Assembly (NCBI GenBank): GCA_030428615.1
Contig: JAUIDN010000015.1
Location: 1 to 64,000, forward strand
Length of the DNA stretch: 64,000 bases
DNA from: Alphaproteobacteria bacterium
GTDB taxonomy: Bacteria > Pseudomonadota > Alphaproteobacteria > Sphingomonadales > Emcibacteraceae
Direction of reading: 5' to 3'
Below, one piece after another: positions 1 to 9,786 of the stretch (position 1 is its first letter; each line of letters starts with the position of its first letter). The position numbers and the translations under genes are program-made. The notes beneath the pieces were generated by a model that was given only the letters and a program-made list of their open reading frames with translations, did not search any database and had not been told where the DNA came from.

Positions 1-2759
1 GCAAACATGCCGTTTTCCATATGACTGATATACTGACTGCGCAGGCTTTCAAGTCCTGCTGTGTTTTCATCCAGTGCCAGGGCAACCGCTATACGCAGGA
101 CCTGTTTACGCTCATCATTGGTAAGCTCCATGCTATCCTGCCAGCGCTGACCAAGCCGCTGATAACCATGGCTTACAACGCGCTCCCAGTCCTCGCTATT
201 CCAGTAGATATCTGACCTCAAATTCTCGGCCACTTCGTTATTGACGCCTTCCAGCATCACTTCCGCTTCTTCATTTTGACCAAGTTCAACGAGTGCGCGG
301 ATTTCAATCATGCGCCGCTCAAATTCAATATCCTCGGGGACTTGAGATTGTCTTGTAGAGCGCAGTATTTGCAATGCTTTATCCGGTTCCTTATTCATCA
401 CATAAATTTTGGCAAGATCACTTGCGATGTCTGCCCGGGCAACACCTTGCAACCTGTATTCAACCTGATATTCCAGTAATTCGGCGGCATCATCCAAAAG
501 ATCAACAGTCACCATCCTGCTCGCCAGATTTCTGGACATCGTATCGCCATCCGTTCCAAGCGGCGTTAGTTCACGAAATTCGAGAAAGAGCGCCATTGCC
601 TTCAAAGGCGCCATACTGTCCGCGCCGCCGTTTAAAAACAGGTCATTGTAAATATTCGACATTTGCCGCGTAAGGTCACTTGTTTTTGGCGATCTGGGGA
701 AATAAGTTGCCGCTTGCCGAAGCGTCGCAAGCCCTTCGCGATATTCGTGCTCATCAACGTAAAGCTGGCCAAGCTGTTTTAATAAATCCAGTTCGAAATC
801 ATCCCCCCGCCATGCAAAGCGTAATTTTTCCAGTTCGTCAATTGCCTGCATCTCATCAATCTCGCCAAGTCGAATTTGTTGATTCACTCGCGCCACTTTT
901 GCAAGCGCAGCGGGATAGCGCACACCAGCCGTTATCACCTTTTCATATTGCTCCGCCGCAAGCACCTCGTCACCATACTGCTCTGCCATTCTGCCGCGCC
1001 AGTAATCCAGTTCAATGAGTTGTTTCGCGTTGAGGACCAGATTACTCATGCCATTAATCTGGTTATTCATATATTCTATGTTGCCGAGTGCACTCCCCGC
1101 CCGCAGAGAAGAAAATAAAAATTCTGCCCTGTCATCATTGGTTTGTAGTGAAAGAACATCAACCCCGAGATTAAAATCATCCATTGCTTTTTGATGCTCG
1201 CCCTTTGCTTCATAGGCGAGAGAGCGCCATAAAAGCGCATCCAGTTCGGCAACGAGTGTTTTGTGCGTCAACAGATCAATTGCTTCGTCAAATCGACGCA
1301 ATTTGATATTAGCGACCGCCGATACCGCTCTAAAGGACGGGTTTTCAACCAGACCCGGTTCACTTTCCGCCATTAACTGAAGAATCCCAAATGCTTCTGC
1401 GGCGTTGCTATTGGCTAGATCAAAAGTTGCCAGATTCCATCTTGCCTCGTTGCGATCACCTTCTGTTGTGGTGGAAAGCTGATACAGCAGTTCCTGTCTA
1501 TTTTTCAAATACCCCTCTTCCGGCAACGGGCCAGTTTGCCACTTGGCGAAATCCAGCAACAACTGCGGCGCCGACATTTCCGTACCGTCCTTAGCTGCCG
1601 GTAGTGCCTCCCGCAGGATAGGAACACTGCTTTTTGAAACCGCTAGCCCGTTCTGCCCGGAAACCGAAACACCCGTTTCATGTCTGGTTACAAATATATC
1701 ATCCGCTATCAGTTGAAGCGCGATACCCTGCGCGGATTTTAATATGTTAAATTCGGTATAATTGTTCTGTTCCGCCACCCCCTGTGATGATTGACCAGCC
1801 GTCACAATAGTAAGGTTATCGCCAATATACGGGTCCTGCACATTGATCACATTTCCAAGTTCATTGGCCATAAGAAATATATTTTCACCGACGCTGCTTA
1901 TGCTTTGATGACCTATCTCGATCGGCAATTGTGGTACAGCAACATTTGACCTTAAGGAGAGCTGCCAACCATTTGTCATTTTAATCATACGGGCGTTTTG
2001 ATTGGGGTCGATGGCGTATGTAAGGACCGTCTGGCTTTTTTCGTCAAGTTGTGAGGCAGACATCAGGCGATCGTTAAATACGCCACCGAGTTCGTTATGA
2101 TTTGCCACCGTATATTTGTCGAATACAACCCATAAAGTACCGGCCCGAATAAACGCCGATGCTTTTACATCTACGTCCCAGATGTAATCTATTGTAAAAA
2201 CATCATTGTTTGACCGTCCCTGTATCGTCAGGTCGCCATCTGTTTCTGCACGGGAAGCCATAATTTGCGGCTGTGGTGTATCGGAATCGGTATCTGCCAC
2301 TTCTTCTGGTGCAGTTTCTTCAACAACATCCTCAGCATCATTCGCCACCACATTTTCTGTTGGTTGGGCCCCTTCCCCGACCATCAAATCAACCACTACT
2401 TTTGTACCTGACCTAAAATGGCGGACACGTCCTGGGCGCGTCGCATCAAAAGTGACCTTTAGATTCCCGCCTTCTTCAACATAGACCGGATTGGATAAAT
2501 AAGCTGGATCATTCGATCTTACTGCAGAAAAATCAGGAATAGCGTTCGCTGAAAATGTAATTTCCAACTTGTCACCTGCTAATTCAGCCACATAGGCAAC
2601 ATTTCGTGGCCAATCAAACACAACCCGGCTGTAGGTCGGATGATCGCCTGAGCGCACCGTAATTGCCTGCTGCGCGAAAGCAGTCGACGCGCAAAAGGAA
2701 ATGAGAGCGATCGCTATGGCCAGAACATATTCTGATATGGAAATTTTTACGCTCATCAT
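1..2759 (-). CDS. Flagellar-region exported protein with N-terminal signal peptide, AMIN-like N-terminus and C-terminal TPR-like repeats (C-terminus runs off the window)
   Basis: Reverse-strand reading frame open from ATG at 2756/2759 (MSVKISISEYVLAIAIALISFCASTAFAQQAITVRSGDHPTYSRVVFDWP...) to window start; not in the ORF track because it has no stop inside the window; lies next to motB-like genes. Confidence 0.75.
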   Translation of the reverse strand, partial: MMSVKISISEYVLAIAIALISFCASTAFAQQAITVRSGDHPTYSRVVFDWPRNVAYVAELAGDKLEITFSANAIPDFSAVRSNDPAYLSNPVYVEEGGNLKVTFDATRPGRVRHFRSGTKVVVDLMVGEGAQPTENVVANDAEDVVEETAPEEVADTDSDTPQPQIMASRAETDGDLTIQGRSNNDVFTIDYIWDVDVKASAFIRAGTLWVVFDKYTVANHNELGGVFNDRLMSASQLDEKSQTVLTYAIDPNQNARMIKMTNGWQLSLRSNVAVPQLPIEIGHQSISSVGENIFLMANELGNVINVQDPYIGDNLTIVTAGQSSQGVAEQNNYTEFNILKSAQGIALQLIADDIFVTRHETGVSVSGQNGLAVSKSSVPILREALPAAKDGTEMSAPQLLLDFAKWQTGPLPEEGYLKNRQELLYQLSTTTEGDRNEARWNLATFDLANSNAAEAFGILQLMAESEPGLVENPSFRAVSAVANIKLRRFDEAIDLLTHKTLVAELDALLWRSLAYEAKGEHQKAMDDFNLGVDVLSLQTNDDRAEFLFSSLRAGSALGNIEYMNNQINGMSNLVLNAKQLIELDYWRGRMAEQYGDEVLAAEQYEKVITAGVRYPAALAKVARVNQQIRLGEIDEMQAIDELEKLRFAWRGDDFELDLLKQLGQLYVDEHEYREGLATLRQAATYFPRSPKTSDLTRQMSNIYNDLFLNGGADSMAPLKAMALFLEFRELTPLGTDGDTMSRNLASRMVTVDLLDDAAELLEYQVEYRLQGVARADIASDLAKIYVMNKEPDKALQILRSTRQSQVPEDIEFERRMIEIRALVELGQNEEAEVMLEGVNNEVAENLRSDIYWNSEDWERVVSHGYQRLGQRWQDSMELTNDERKQVLRIAVALALDENTAGLESLRSQYISHMENGMF

Positions 2760-2765
2760 CAATAT

Positions 2766-3476
2766 TTATTCTTTTTTCTTCTGTAAGACAATTACATCAA
2801 CCCGCCTGGCCAAATGGTAGCGCTGATCCAGAGGAATACTGTCATCCAGATCACCAAAACGGGAGGATCCATTTCCGAATGCCTCTATTTTCCCTCTGTA
2901 TCCGCCGGATTTTATGAGCTTTGAAATTGATAATGCCCGCACAAGAGAAAGCTCCCAATTAGTAGGATAAAACCTACCGCTGATCGGCTCAAGGTCCGAA
3001 TGGCCGACCACCATGACTTCATTGTCTATCGACCTTAGCGCCTCTCCAAGCTCAAGCATCGCACTTCTCGCATCCGGAGCTAGTTCGGCCTGACCAAGTT
3101 CAAAAATTAGATCCGCAGGTAACGAGATCGCCAACCGGTCATCCAGAACTGTAACAGTACTTCTCGTTAAAATGGGATCGTGGGAAAGTTTTTCCTCAAA
3201 AATATTTTTCAGGTAATCAAGACTTAAAGCCGTTTCTTCGAAAACAAGGGCTTCATCTATTTTATTCCAATCAATATCCTGTATCATCGCCCTTTCGGGG
3301 TTTAGGTTTTCACTTAACGACGTTATCATCGCCTGCCACTGCTGAACCTGAACCGAACTCATGGAAAACATAAGCACAAAAAAAGTAAGAAGAAGAGCCA
3401 GCAAATCAGCAAAGATAATCATCCAGCTGTTCGGGTCACTTTTTGTTTCTTCTACTAATGCTTCCTCTGCCATCAA
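2766..3476 (-). CDS. motB: MotB-like flagellar motor protein (OmpA/MotB C-terminal domain)
   Basis: N-terminal 'SWMIIFADLLALLLTFFVLMFSMSS' matches the MotB TM helix with conserved Asp; C-terminal 'VVGHSDLEPISGRFYPTNWELSLVRALSISKLI' is OmpA/MotB-like. Confidence 0.85.
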   Translation of the reverse strand: MMAEEALVEETKSDPNSWMIIFADLLALLLTFFVLMFSMSSVQVQQWQAMITSLSENLNPERAMIQDIDWNKIDEALVFEETALSLDYLKNIFEEKLSHDPILTRSTVTVLDDRLAISLPADLIFELGQAELAPDARSAMLELGEALRSIDNEVMVVGHSDLEPISGRFYPTNWELSLVRALSISKLIKSGGYRGKIEAFGNGSSRFGDLDDSIPLDQRYHLARRVDVIVLQKKKE

Positions 3477-4219
3477 AAATTCCTTCCCGGCATTGGAACG
3501 GATTGTTCACCCAGGCCACTGCGATCAGCATCTTGTAAATCCTGACGCGATGCCACCTCATCCCTAATAAAAAAAGAAATTTTCAATAGATCTTCCGGTC
3601 CCGGAAAAACGCCAATGGAGAGCTGATCTTCACGAACTCCCATCCCGGTTAGTTTCTGAATAATGGCGCCAGATCTCAAAATTTGTACATCATTCCAGTA
3701 TTGCGGTCCTGCCGGAAAATCATCCCCCGTATAAATAATATATTCTATTTCGCGGACGGTACCGAAACCTTCGTTATTCAAAAAATTTGCGAGTTGAACG
3801 AAAAATGCTTCCTGATCAGGTCGAAATTCACTGCTTTGCTCCTCATAAATGTTACTTTGTGCGAATTCGACCCGGATTGTATTTCCACCCTGTGACGGAA
3901 ATTTACCTTCAAACCCAATTAAAGATGCGAAAACGCCCTGAAGCTGCTCATAAAATTCATCATTTGGAAGCTGTGAGTTTTCTCCCTCCGTCACGTCAAT
4001 AAAATCCGCATCTGGCGCAAACGGGTTATCAAAAGCCCTTGTTACACTGTCCGTTGCCGATTTTACTTTGGTTTGTGATTGGTTTGAAATCGAATTCAAT
4101 ACCATGAAGAACGCTAAAATTATTAAATACAATGATACAAATAAGCTTGTAGTATCGCCCCCCGGTTTTTTTTCGCCCGGAGCGTTTTCGATAAAAGTAT
4201 GTTGCGTATCATGTGCCAT
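3473..4219 (-). CDS. Divergent MotB-like protein (single TM, degenerate OmpA-like region)
   Basis: Single N-terminal TM 'TTSLFVSLYLIILAFFMVLNSIS' followed by periplasmic domain; 4-nt overlap with the motB-like gene; TM lacks the canonical Asp. Confidence 0.65.
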   Translation of the reverse strand: MAHDTQHTFIENAPGEKKPGGDTTSLFVSLYLIILAFFMVLNSISNQSQTKVKSATDSVTRAFDNPFAPDADFIDVTEGENSQLPNDEFYEQLQGVFASLIGFEGKFPSQGGNTIRVEFAQSNIYEEQSSEFRPDQEAFFVQLANFLNNEGFGTVREIEYIIYTGDDFPAGPQYWNDVQILRSGAIIQKLTGMGVREDQLSIGVFPGPEDLLKISFFIRDEVASRQDLQDADRSGLGEQSVPMPGRNF

Positions 4220-4297
4220 TATTTAAAAAATTAACCATAACTGTGACTAAATCTAATCTATACAAAGCTTTTAATTAATTCAATCACTTGTCACAGA

Positions 4298-4969
4298 CTA
4301 GAAATCATCAAACAAAGCATCTATTGCCGCCTGGTCCTGCGCCTCTTCTTCAAGTTGCGGACCATTTAGAAATTCTTCATTTGACATTGTTTCATAATCT
4401 TTGTCGGAATCGCCTTCACCTTCGGCTTTTTGATCAACATCATTGTCGCCGATTGCTTCAGCAAGTGCTGAAAGCTTGTCTTCAAGATGTGAGAGCGTTG
4501 TAACAACCTTTGTGATGCGCTGTCCTGTTATATCCTGAAATCCTGACGCTTCAAAAAGATTGGTTGATATCTCCACCAGCTTTTGAGAAACCTCTTCATC
4601 GCATTTTTCTGCCAATTCACCAATTTCATCCGCTGCATCCATAATTTTTTCAGCGGCTCCTTCCGTTTCCTGCACAATTGCTTCCAGTTCATTGGACGCT
4701 TCAGGAATTTTATTGGTGCTGTATTCTTTTGGCCTTAAGGCGGAAATCTCTGCTTTCGCCTGGTCAATATAGGAGAGGAGTTCTTTCAGTTCATCCTTTA
4801 GATGCAAACTATCAACAGGAACGTCACCATTAATGCTACTCATCACTTCCGAGACCACATTGGAAACATCTTCCAGTGAAATTCCACCTTCAAAGTTCTC
4901 TTTCACGTTCTCGATGCGATCTTCGATAGTCGCAATGTTATTGTGCATTATCACTCTCCAAAAAAACAA
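4298..4969 (-). CDS. cheZ: Protein phosphatase CheZ-like
   Basis: Motif 'ASGFQDITGQRITKVVTTL' typical of CheZ; acidic C-terminal peptide 'AAIDALFDDF' resembles the CheY-binding tail. An internal start at M8 (MHNNIATIEDR) is possible. Confidence 0.8.
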   Translation of the reverse strand: MFFWRVIMHNNIATIEDRIENVKENFEGGISLEDVSNVVSEVMSSINGDVPVDSLHLKDELKELLSYIDQAKAEISALRPKEYSTNKIPEASNELEAIVQETEGAAEKIMDAADEIGELAEKCDEEVSQKLVEISTNLFEASGFQDITGQRITKVVTTLSHLEDKLSALAEAIGDNDVDQKAEGEGDSDKDYETMSNEEFLNGPQLEEEAQDQAAIDALFDDF

Positions 4970-5088
4970 AATTGCACCCGGGAGGGTGCTAACTGACTAG
5001 AAAGATACGGAATATATATTAAAAAGCGGTTAAATAGTCGTGCCGGACCACGTTAAATTAACGGCCTTAGTAGATAATATATTGGCAC

Positions 5089-5742
5089 CTAACCTTCTAT
5101 ATTTGGTAATTTTTTTCGCGTCGCCAACTCAACCGTGATCTGGTTCGCATTTGCGGTATTCATTTTCGACAGAACTTCAGCCGCTTTTTTAGGCGTCATT
5201 TTTTCAATAATTGAGATCAAAATATCCATTTCCAACGTATTAAAAATACTCGCTGCGTCCTTTGGCTTCATAGCGGAATATGTTTTAACAAGGCTTTCAA
5301 TCTGCGCACGTTCCTGCTCATCATGCTGTTCAATCAGGGCTCTTATTTGTGCTTCAATACTTTTTAAACTTTCAATTTTTTTATCTATACCATTTTCCGT
5401 CGCTTTCAGAAGATTTTCACGAACAGCCATATCACGTTCACGTTGGTCAAGTTCCTCCCTTCTTTCAGCAAGCCTTTGTAGTAACTGGATTTCTTCACCG
5501 GTATAAGGGAGTCCACTTTGTTCAATGCCCGCGGGCGCTGAATCGGCAATGGCATTCTCAGCCTCATCCGCGATCATTTCAGATTCCTGCCCGGCTGCAC
5601 TTGCAATATCATTCAATCGTCTTGCGACAGAATCTGCCTGTTCATCAACTCCGAGGCCGACTGCAAAATCATATGATTTAAATCCAAAAACAACAACTAT
5701 TGCAATTATCATAAGGGGAAATATTTGAAGTTTTGATTTCAT
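5089..5742 (-). CDS. MotE-like flagellar protein
   Basis: N-terminal TM, coiled coil, then 'YSAMKPKDAASIFNTLEMDILISIIEKMTPKKAAEVLSKMN' (MgtE-N/MotE-like). Confidence 0.75.
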   Translation of the reverse strand: MKSKLQIFPLMIIAIVVVFGFKSYDFAVGLGVDEQADSVARRLNDIASAAGQESEMIADEAENAIADSAPAGIEQSGLPYTGEEIQLLQRLAERREELDQRERDMAVRENLLKATENGIDKKIESLKSIEAQIRALIEQHDEQERAQIESLVKTYSAMKPKDAASIFNTLEMDILISIIEKMTPKKAAEVLSKMNTANANQITVELATRKKLPNIEG

Positions 5743-6209
5743 CTGACGTTCCTTAAACTTTCTCTCAGGTCACCTGCACCTTCAACAGTGCTTTCTTCTT
5801 TGTCCAATTCAGAAAGTGAAATTCTATCACCCGAACTTTTTTGTTCTTTTACAACAGCCAGATTTTCTTCTGTAGCTGCTGAATTATTACCCGTTAATCC
5901 CTTTTCAATCCGATCAGCAAGGTTTGAGCCTGTCTGATTGATCATGTCAAGCTCATCGGCCATTTTCGCGGCTTCGTTCAATTTCTCCACGAGTTTTTTT
6001 TCTTCTTCAAAAACAATGTTCTTAAATTCGACAATTGATTTTTGAGCATGGCTTGTTGATGCGTTAAGCTGGTTAATAATATCTGCCATTTCCTGCTTAA
6101 TATTTCTAAATGCCTTAAGTCGCCTGTTCAGAATAATACAATAGACAATCATGACCAAAAGCATGACCAAAATCGCCAGATCAATTATATTATTAGCCGA
6201 ATAAATCAT
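5739..6209 (-). CDS. DUF6468-like membrane-anchored flagellar-region protein
   Basis: N-terminal TM 'IIDLAILVMLLVMIVYCIILNRRLKAFR' and coiled coil; position between motE and fliM. Confidence 0.6.
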   Translation of the reverse strand: MIYSANNIIDLAILVMLLVMIVYCIILNRRLKAFRNIKQEMADIINQLNASTSHAQKSIVEFKNIVFEEEKKLVEKLNEAAKMADELDMINQTGSNLADRIEKGLTGNNSAATEENLAVVKEQKSSGDRISLSELDKEESTVEGAGDLRESLRNVR

Positions 6210-7303
6210 CCTATTCTTTCTTCTGTGGTTAAAATCCGTTCTACCCTGACCGCTTTATAGCGTCCGACCATTCCGGTTTTCCCTTTTAACATTGATACAC
6301 CGGAACACCTCACATCAATATCAGCATCCTGACCAACGTTAAGCATCAGTGTCTGCCCCACTTCAAATTCCATTACTTCACCAAGCGTCATTTTTTGTTC
6401 GTCAAGCACCGCATCCAGTTCAACGTCAGTCATCAGAATTTCATACGCAAGATGGGATTCCCAAATACTGTCGCGACCAAATTTTTCCCCCATATAGCGC
6501 TGTAATAGAAGTTCCCGAATAGGCTCAATCGTTGCATAGGGCAGAACCAGTTCCATTTTCCCACCCCTATCCGCCATATCTGCGCGCATTTTAATCAGAA
6601 GCGCAGCGTTGCTGGATTGAGCGATAGTGGCAAAACGCGGGTTTGTCTCCATTCGGTCAAGTTCAAATTTAACCGGACTTAGCGGCTCAAACGCTCCGCA
6701 GAGGTCGTTCAGCATGACATTTAACATTTCACCAACCAGGGTATGTTCAATAGTTGTGTAGGGTCGCCCTTCAATACGCATGGGAGCGTTGCCACGACGC
6801 CCACCAAGAAGCGCGTCAACAACCGAATAAATCATATTACTGTCGATGGTGATCAACCCGTGATTTTCCCACTCCTTCGCCTCAAATACGGCGAGCATCG
6901 CGGGCAACGGGATTGAATTCAGATAATCGCCAAACCTTATTGACGTCATACTGTCAATCGAAACCTCGAAATTATCCGAGGTAAAATTACGCAATGAAGT
7001 CGACATCATCCTTACATAACGATCAAAAATGATATCAAGCATAGGTAGACGCTCGTATGCAACCAGGCCACTGTTTATAAGTGCCTGAACACCGGTTTTG
7101 GTTCCTTCACCATCATCGTCGCCGTCAAATCCCAGAAGACTATCAATTTCACCCTGATCAAGCACGCGGTCAATGCCCATCGCCGCGGCCATATCATCTG
7201 ATTCCGGTCCTTCGTCGCCCCCGTCACCTTCGTCATCAGCTTCAGCCATCGCTGCCCATTCGGCAGCAACTGCATCATCATCAATTTCTTCTTCGTCTGA
7301 CAT
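6206..7303 (-). CDS. fliM: Flagellar motor switch protein FliM
   Basis: 'GEIDSLLGF' N-terminal CheY-binding-type motif, 'LPMLDIIFDRYVRMMSTSLRNFTS', C-terminal SpoA-like domain. Confidence 0.95.
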   Translation of the reverse strand: MSDEEEIDDDAVAAEWAAMAEADDEGDGGDEGPESDDMAAAMGIDRVLDQGEIDSLLGFDGDDDGEGTKTGVQALINSGLVAYERLPMLDIIFDRYVRMMSTSLRNFTSDNFEVSIDSMTSIRFGDYLNSIPLPAMLAVFEAKEWENHGLITIDSNMIYSVVDALLGGRRGNAPMRIEGRPYTTIEHTLVGEMLNVMLNDLCGAFEPLSPVKFELDRMETNPRFATIAQSSNAALLIKMRADMADRGGKMELVLPYATIEPIRELLLQRYMGEKFGRDSIWESHLAYEILMTDVELDAVLDEQKMTLGEVMEFEVGQTLMLNVGQDADIDVRCSGVSMLKGKTGMVGRYKAVRVERILTTEERIG

Positions 7304-7310
7304 TAAAAGA

Positions 7311-7853
7311 TCATCCGTTGATCAGCATTTCTTTAAATAATACATCATTAACACGCGTGGGATAAATAGTTTCATTCACCCTGATTAACAATTCTTCCTT
7401 TAAACGGAACATTCCTGCAGAACCGTTTATATCTTCCAACCTTAACTCACGAAGGTAAACCTGAAAATTATCAATAATTCGCGGCAGGTTAACTTCAAGT
7501 TCCTCAAATGAGCTTTGTTTATCAACTTCAAGTGTTACCGAAAGTTTCAGATAGGCCGATTTACCACCCGCAGAGGTCAAATTTACAAGCATCGGTTCAA
7601 TATCATAGAACAACAGCTCTGTTACTTCCGCATTTTCATCCAGCGGCACCACCGGATTACCATGTTCGTCGAGCGCGACTTCCTCAGAGTGTTCTTCGCC
7701 GCCCATAAACATGTAGGCAGCCCCGCCCCCGACTAACAGCAACAATACGGGTACGATGATCAATATCATCTTCTTACCGCTAAATTTTTTCTTCTCTAAA
7801 CCTTCTTCAAGCTCAGCGTCGCTTGTTTCATCCTGATTTGCTTCATCACTCAT
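7311..7853 (-). CDS. fliL: Flagellar basal body-associated protein FliL
   Basis: N-terminal TM then 'YLKLSVTLEVD...LPRIIDNFQVYLRELRLEDINGSAGMFRLKEELLIRVNE', typical FliL; upstream of fliM. Confidence 0.92.
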   Translation of the reverse strand: MSDEANQDETSDAELEEGLEKKKFSGKKMILIIVPVLLLLVGGGAAYMFMGGEEHSEEVALDEHGNPVVPLDENAEVTELLFYDIEPMLVNLTSAGGKSAYLKLSVTLEVDKQSSFEELEVNLPRIIDNFQVYLRELRLEDINGSAGMFRLKEELLIRVNETIYPTRVNDVLFKEMLING

Positions 7854-8150
7854 CGGTCAAATTTTTCCTGCCATATTTAAAATCTGTTTTTTCCCGTCCG
7901 ATGTTAATCCCGTAAAGTTAAGATTTCGTTAGTAATTTCAATTCCGGTTATGGTTAATTTTTTATAATTACCATATCAAAGATGCAATAAGAAGAAAATA
8001 AAACACTGATATAGATTTCCTCTGTTTTTCCAGAGAAAAACATAAAACATTTATAGGCAAAATGGAAAAAAATGCTCGGCAAACTCTGCCATTTTTGTTC
8101 CCAATTCGACCTAAAAATTTTATAAACTATTGATAAATAAGAGTTTTGCA

Positions 8151-8172
8151 TTTATGGCACAGTTTATGCATC
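8151..8172 (+). promoter_or_regulatory. Predicted sigma-54 (-24/-12) promoter upstream of flgF
   Basis: Sequence ATGGCACAGTTTATGCA: GG at 8156-8157 and GC at 8168-8169 with 10-nt spacing; about 45 nt upstream of flgF ATG. Confidence 0.75.
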
Positions 8173-8214
8173 TAGCTTGGCAGGAACAATCGAAATGGAC
8201 AGAAGGACCGTTAG

Positions 8215-8955
8215 ATGGACACGAAAATATTAGTAAGCCTATCCCATCAGGTCGCCATGGAGCGCCAGATGGATATTATTGCCAACAATATCGCTAACAT
8301 GAATACCACCGCCTACAAGCGGGAAAGCATCATGTTCAATGAATATCTCAGCGATATTGGGGGTTCATTACCTCAATCATTCAAAAAAGTCTCATTTGTA
8401 CAGGAAGTGGGAATCGCCCGACAGATGACCAACGGCGAGCTTTTGACCACCGGTAATGTGCTTGACGTAGCGCTTGAAGGTGAAGGAATGTTTAAGGTAA
8501 GAAAAACAAACGGTGATATCGCCTATACCAGAAACGGCCATTTTGCATTATCAACCAACAACACCCTGATCACAAGTGATGGCCACGAAATTCTTGACGA
8601 TGGCGATGCCCCTATTGAATTTCCACCAAATTCCGACGGCTTTAAAGTCGCGGAGGATGGTACGGTATCAGCTAAAGAAATCGGCCAGATTGGAAAGATC
8701 GCTGTTCTTGAATTTGAGAATTACGGCGCTTTGAAAAAAATTGGTGACAATCTTTATTCTGCAGAAGAAGTACCCGTACCCTCCGATAACTTTAGAATGT
8801 CTCAAGGTATGTTAGAAACATCTAATGTATCGGCTGTTCTTGAAGTAACAAACATGATCCACCTTAGTCGAGCATATGCCCAAACAGCGAACTTAATCGA
8901 TCAGGTGCAACAGACTTCATCACAAGCCATTAATTCAATTACAAAATTCTCTTAA
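8215..8955 (+). CDS. flgF: Flagellar basal-body rod protein FlgF
   Basis: 'ANNIANMNTTAYKRE', 'DVALEGEGMFKVR', C-terminal 'LEVTNMIHLSRAYAQTANLI'; next to flgG. Confidence 0.93.
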   Translation: MDTKILVSLSHQVAMERQMDIIANNIANMNTTAYKRESIMFNEYLSDIGGSLPQSFKKVSFVQEVGIARQMTNGELLTTGNVLDVALEGEGMFKVRKTNGDIAYTRNGHFALSTNNTLITSDGHEILDDGDAPIEFPPNSDGFKVAEDGTVSAKEIGQIGKIAVLEFENYGALKKIGDNLYSAEEVPVPSDNFRMSQGMLETSNVSAVLEVTNMIHLSRAYAQTANLIDQVQQTSSQAINSITKFS

Positions 8956-8996
8956 ATTAGTTTTTTAATTAAGTGAATAAAACAAAGGAGTAGCTC

Positions 8997-9782
8997 ATGA
9001 AAGCTCTTAGTATCGCAGCCACCGGAATGCTCGCCCAGCAACTGAATGTTGAGGTCATTTCCAACAATATCGCTAACATGAATACGACGGCATATAAACG
9101 CCAGCGTGCAGAGTTTCAGGACCTGCTATATCAAAATATTGAACGCGCGGGTGCTGCATCCTCCGATGCCGGCACAATTGTACCGACCGGCATTCAAATT
9201 GGTGTTGGTGTTCGAACGGCCGGTGTATATCGCGTTACCTCGCAAGGAGAACTCGTTAATTCCGACACACCACTCGATATTGCAATAAATGGTAAAGGAT
9301 ATTTCAGAGTTCAACTTCCCAACGGAGAGGATTCATACACGCGTGCAGGATCATTCCAGTTAAGCCCCCAGGGTCAAATTGTGACATCCGAAGGCTACAC
9401 AGTAAGTCCCGGCATTACCATCCCCCAGGAAGCGATCGATATTTCAATCAACGCAAACGGTGAAGTTCTTGTTAATATCGAAGGGCAGCTTGAACCACAA
9501 AATGTGGGGCAGTTCGAGGTCGTAACATTCCCAAACAACGCAGGTCTTCAGGCAATGGGGGATAATTTATTGCTGGAAACACCCGCTTCAGGTTCTGCCG
9601 TAATTGGGGCACCGAACACGCCCGGTTTTGGCGCCATCGTGCAGGGCTATCTGGAACGATCAAACGTAAATTCAGTTGCTGAAATCACACAACTTATTGC
9701 GGCACAACGCGCCTATGAAATGAATTCAAAGGTGATCAGTACCGCCGATGAAATGTTAAGTGTAACATCAAATTTGAGGTAG
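8997..9782 (+). CDS. flgG: Flagellar basal-body rod protein FlgG
   Basis: 'MKALSIAATGMLAQQLNVEVISNNIANMNTTAYKRQRAEFQDLLYQ', 'EITQLIAAQRAYEMNSKVISTADEML'. Confidence 0.96.
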   Translation: MKALSIAATGMLAQQLNVEVISNNIANMNTTAYKRQRAEFQDLLYQNIERAGAASSDAGTIVPTGIQIGVGVRTAGVYRVTSQGELVNSDTPLDIAINGKGYFRVQLPNGEDSYTRAGSFQLSPQGQIVTSEGYTVSPGITIPQEAIDISINANGEVLVNIEGQLEPQNVGQFEVVTFPNNAGLQAMGDNLLLETPASGSAVIGAPNTPGFGAIVQGYLERSNVNSVAEITQLIAAQRAYEMNSKVISTADEMLSVTSNLR

Positions 9783-9786
9783 GATC

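Noticed and set aside
680-1594. Small plus-strand ORFs (680-1018, 876-1118, 1391-1594 and others)
   Set aside because: They lie antisense to a long continuous minus-strand coding frame and have no recognisable motifs or good ribosome-binding sites.
4201-4219. Reverse-strand sigma-54-like sequence TGGCACATGATACGCA
   Set aside because: Spacing fits -24/-12, but it overlaps the start codon and first codons of the divergent motB-like gene, so it is more likely a chance match within coding sequence.
5040-5060. Possible reverse-strand sigma-54 site (CGGCACGACTATTTA) upstream of cheZ/motE region
   Set aside because: The -12 GC is missing and it lies downstream of the cheZ start codon in the cheZ orientation.
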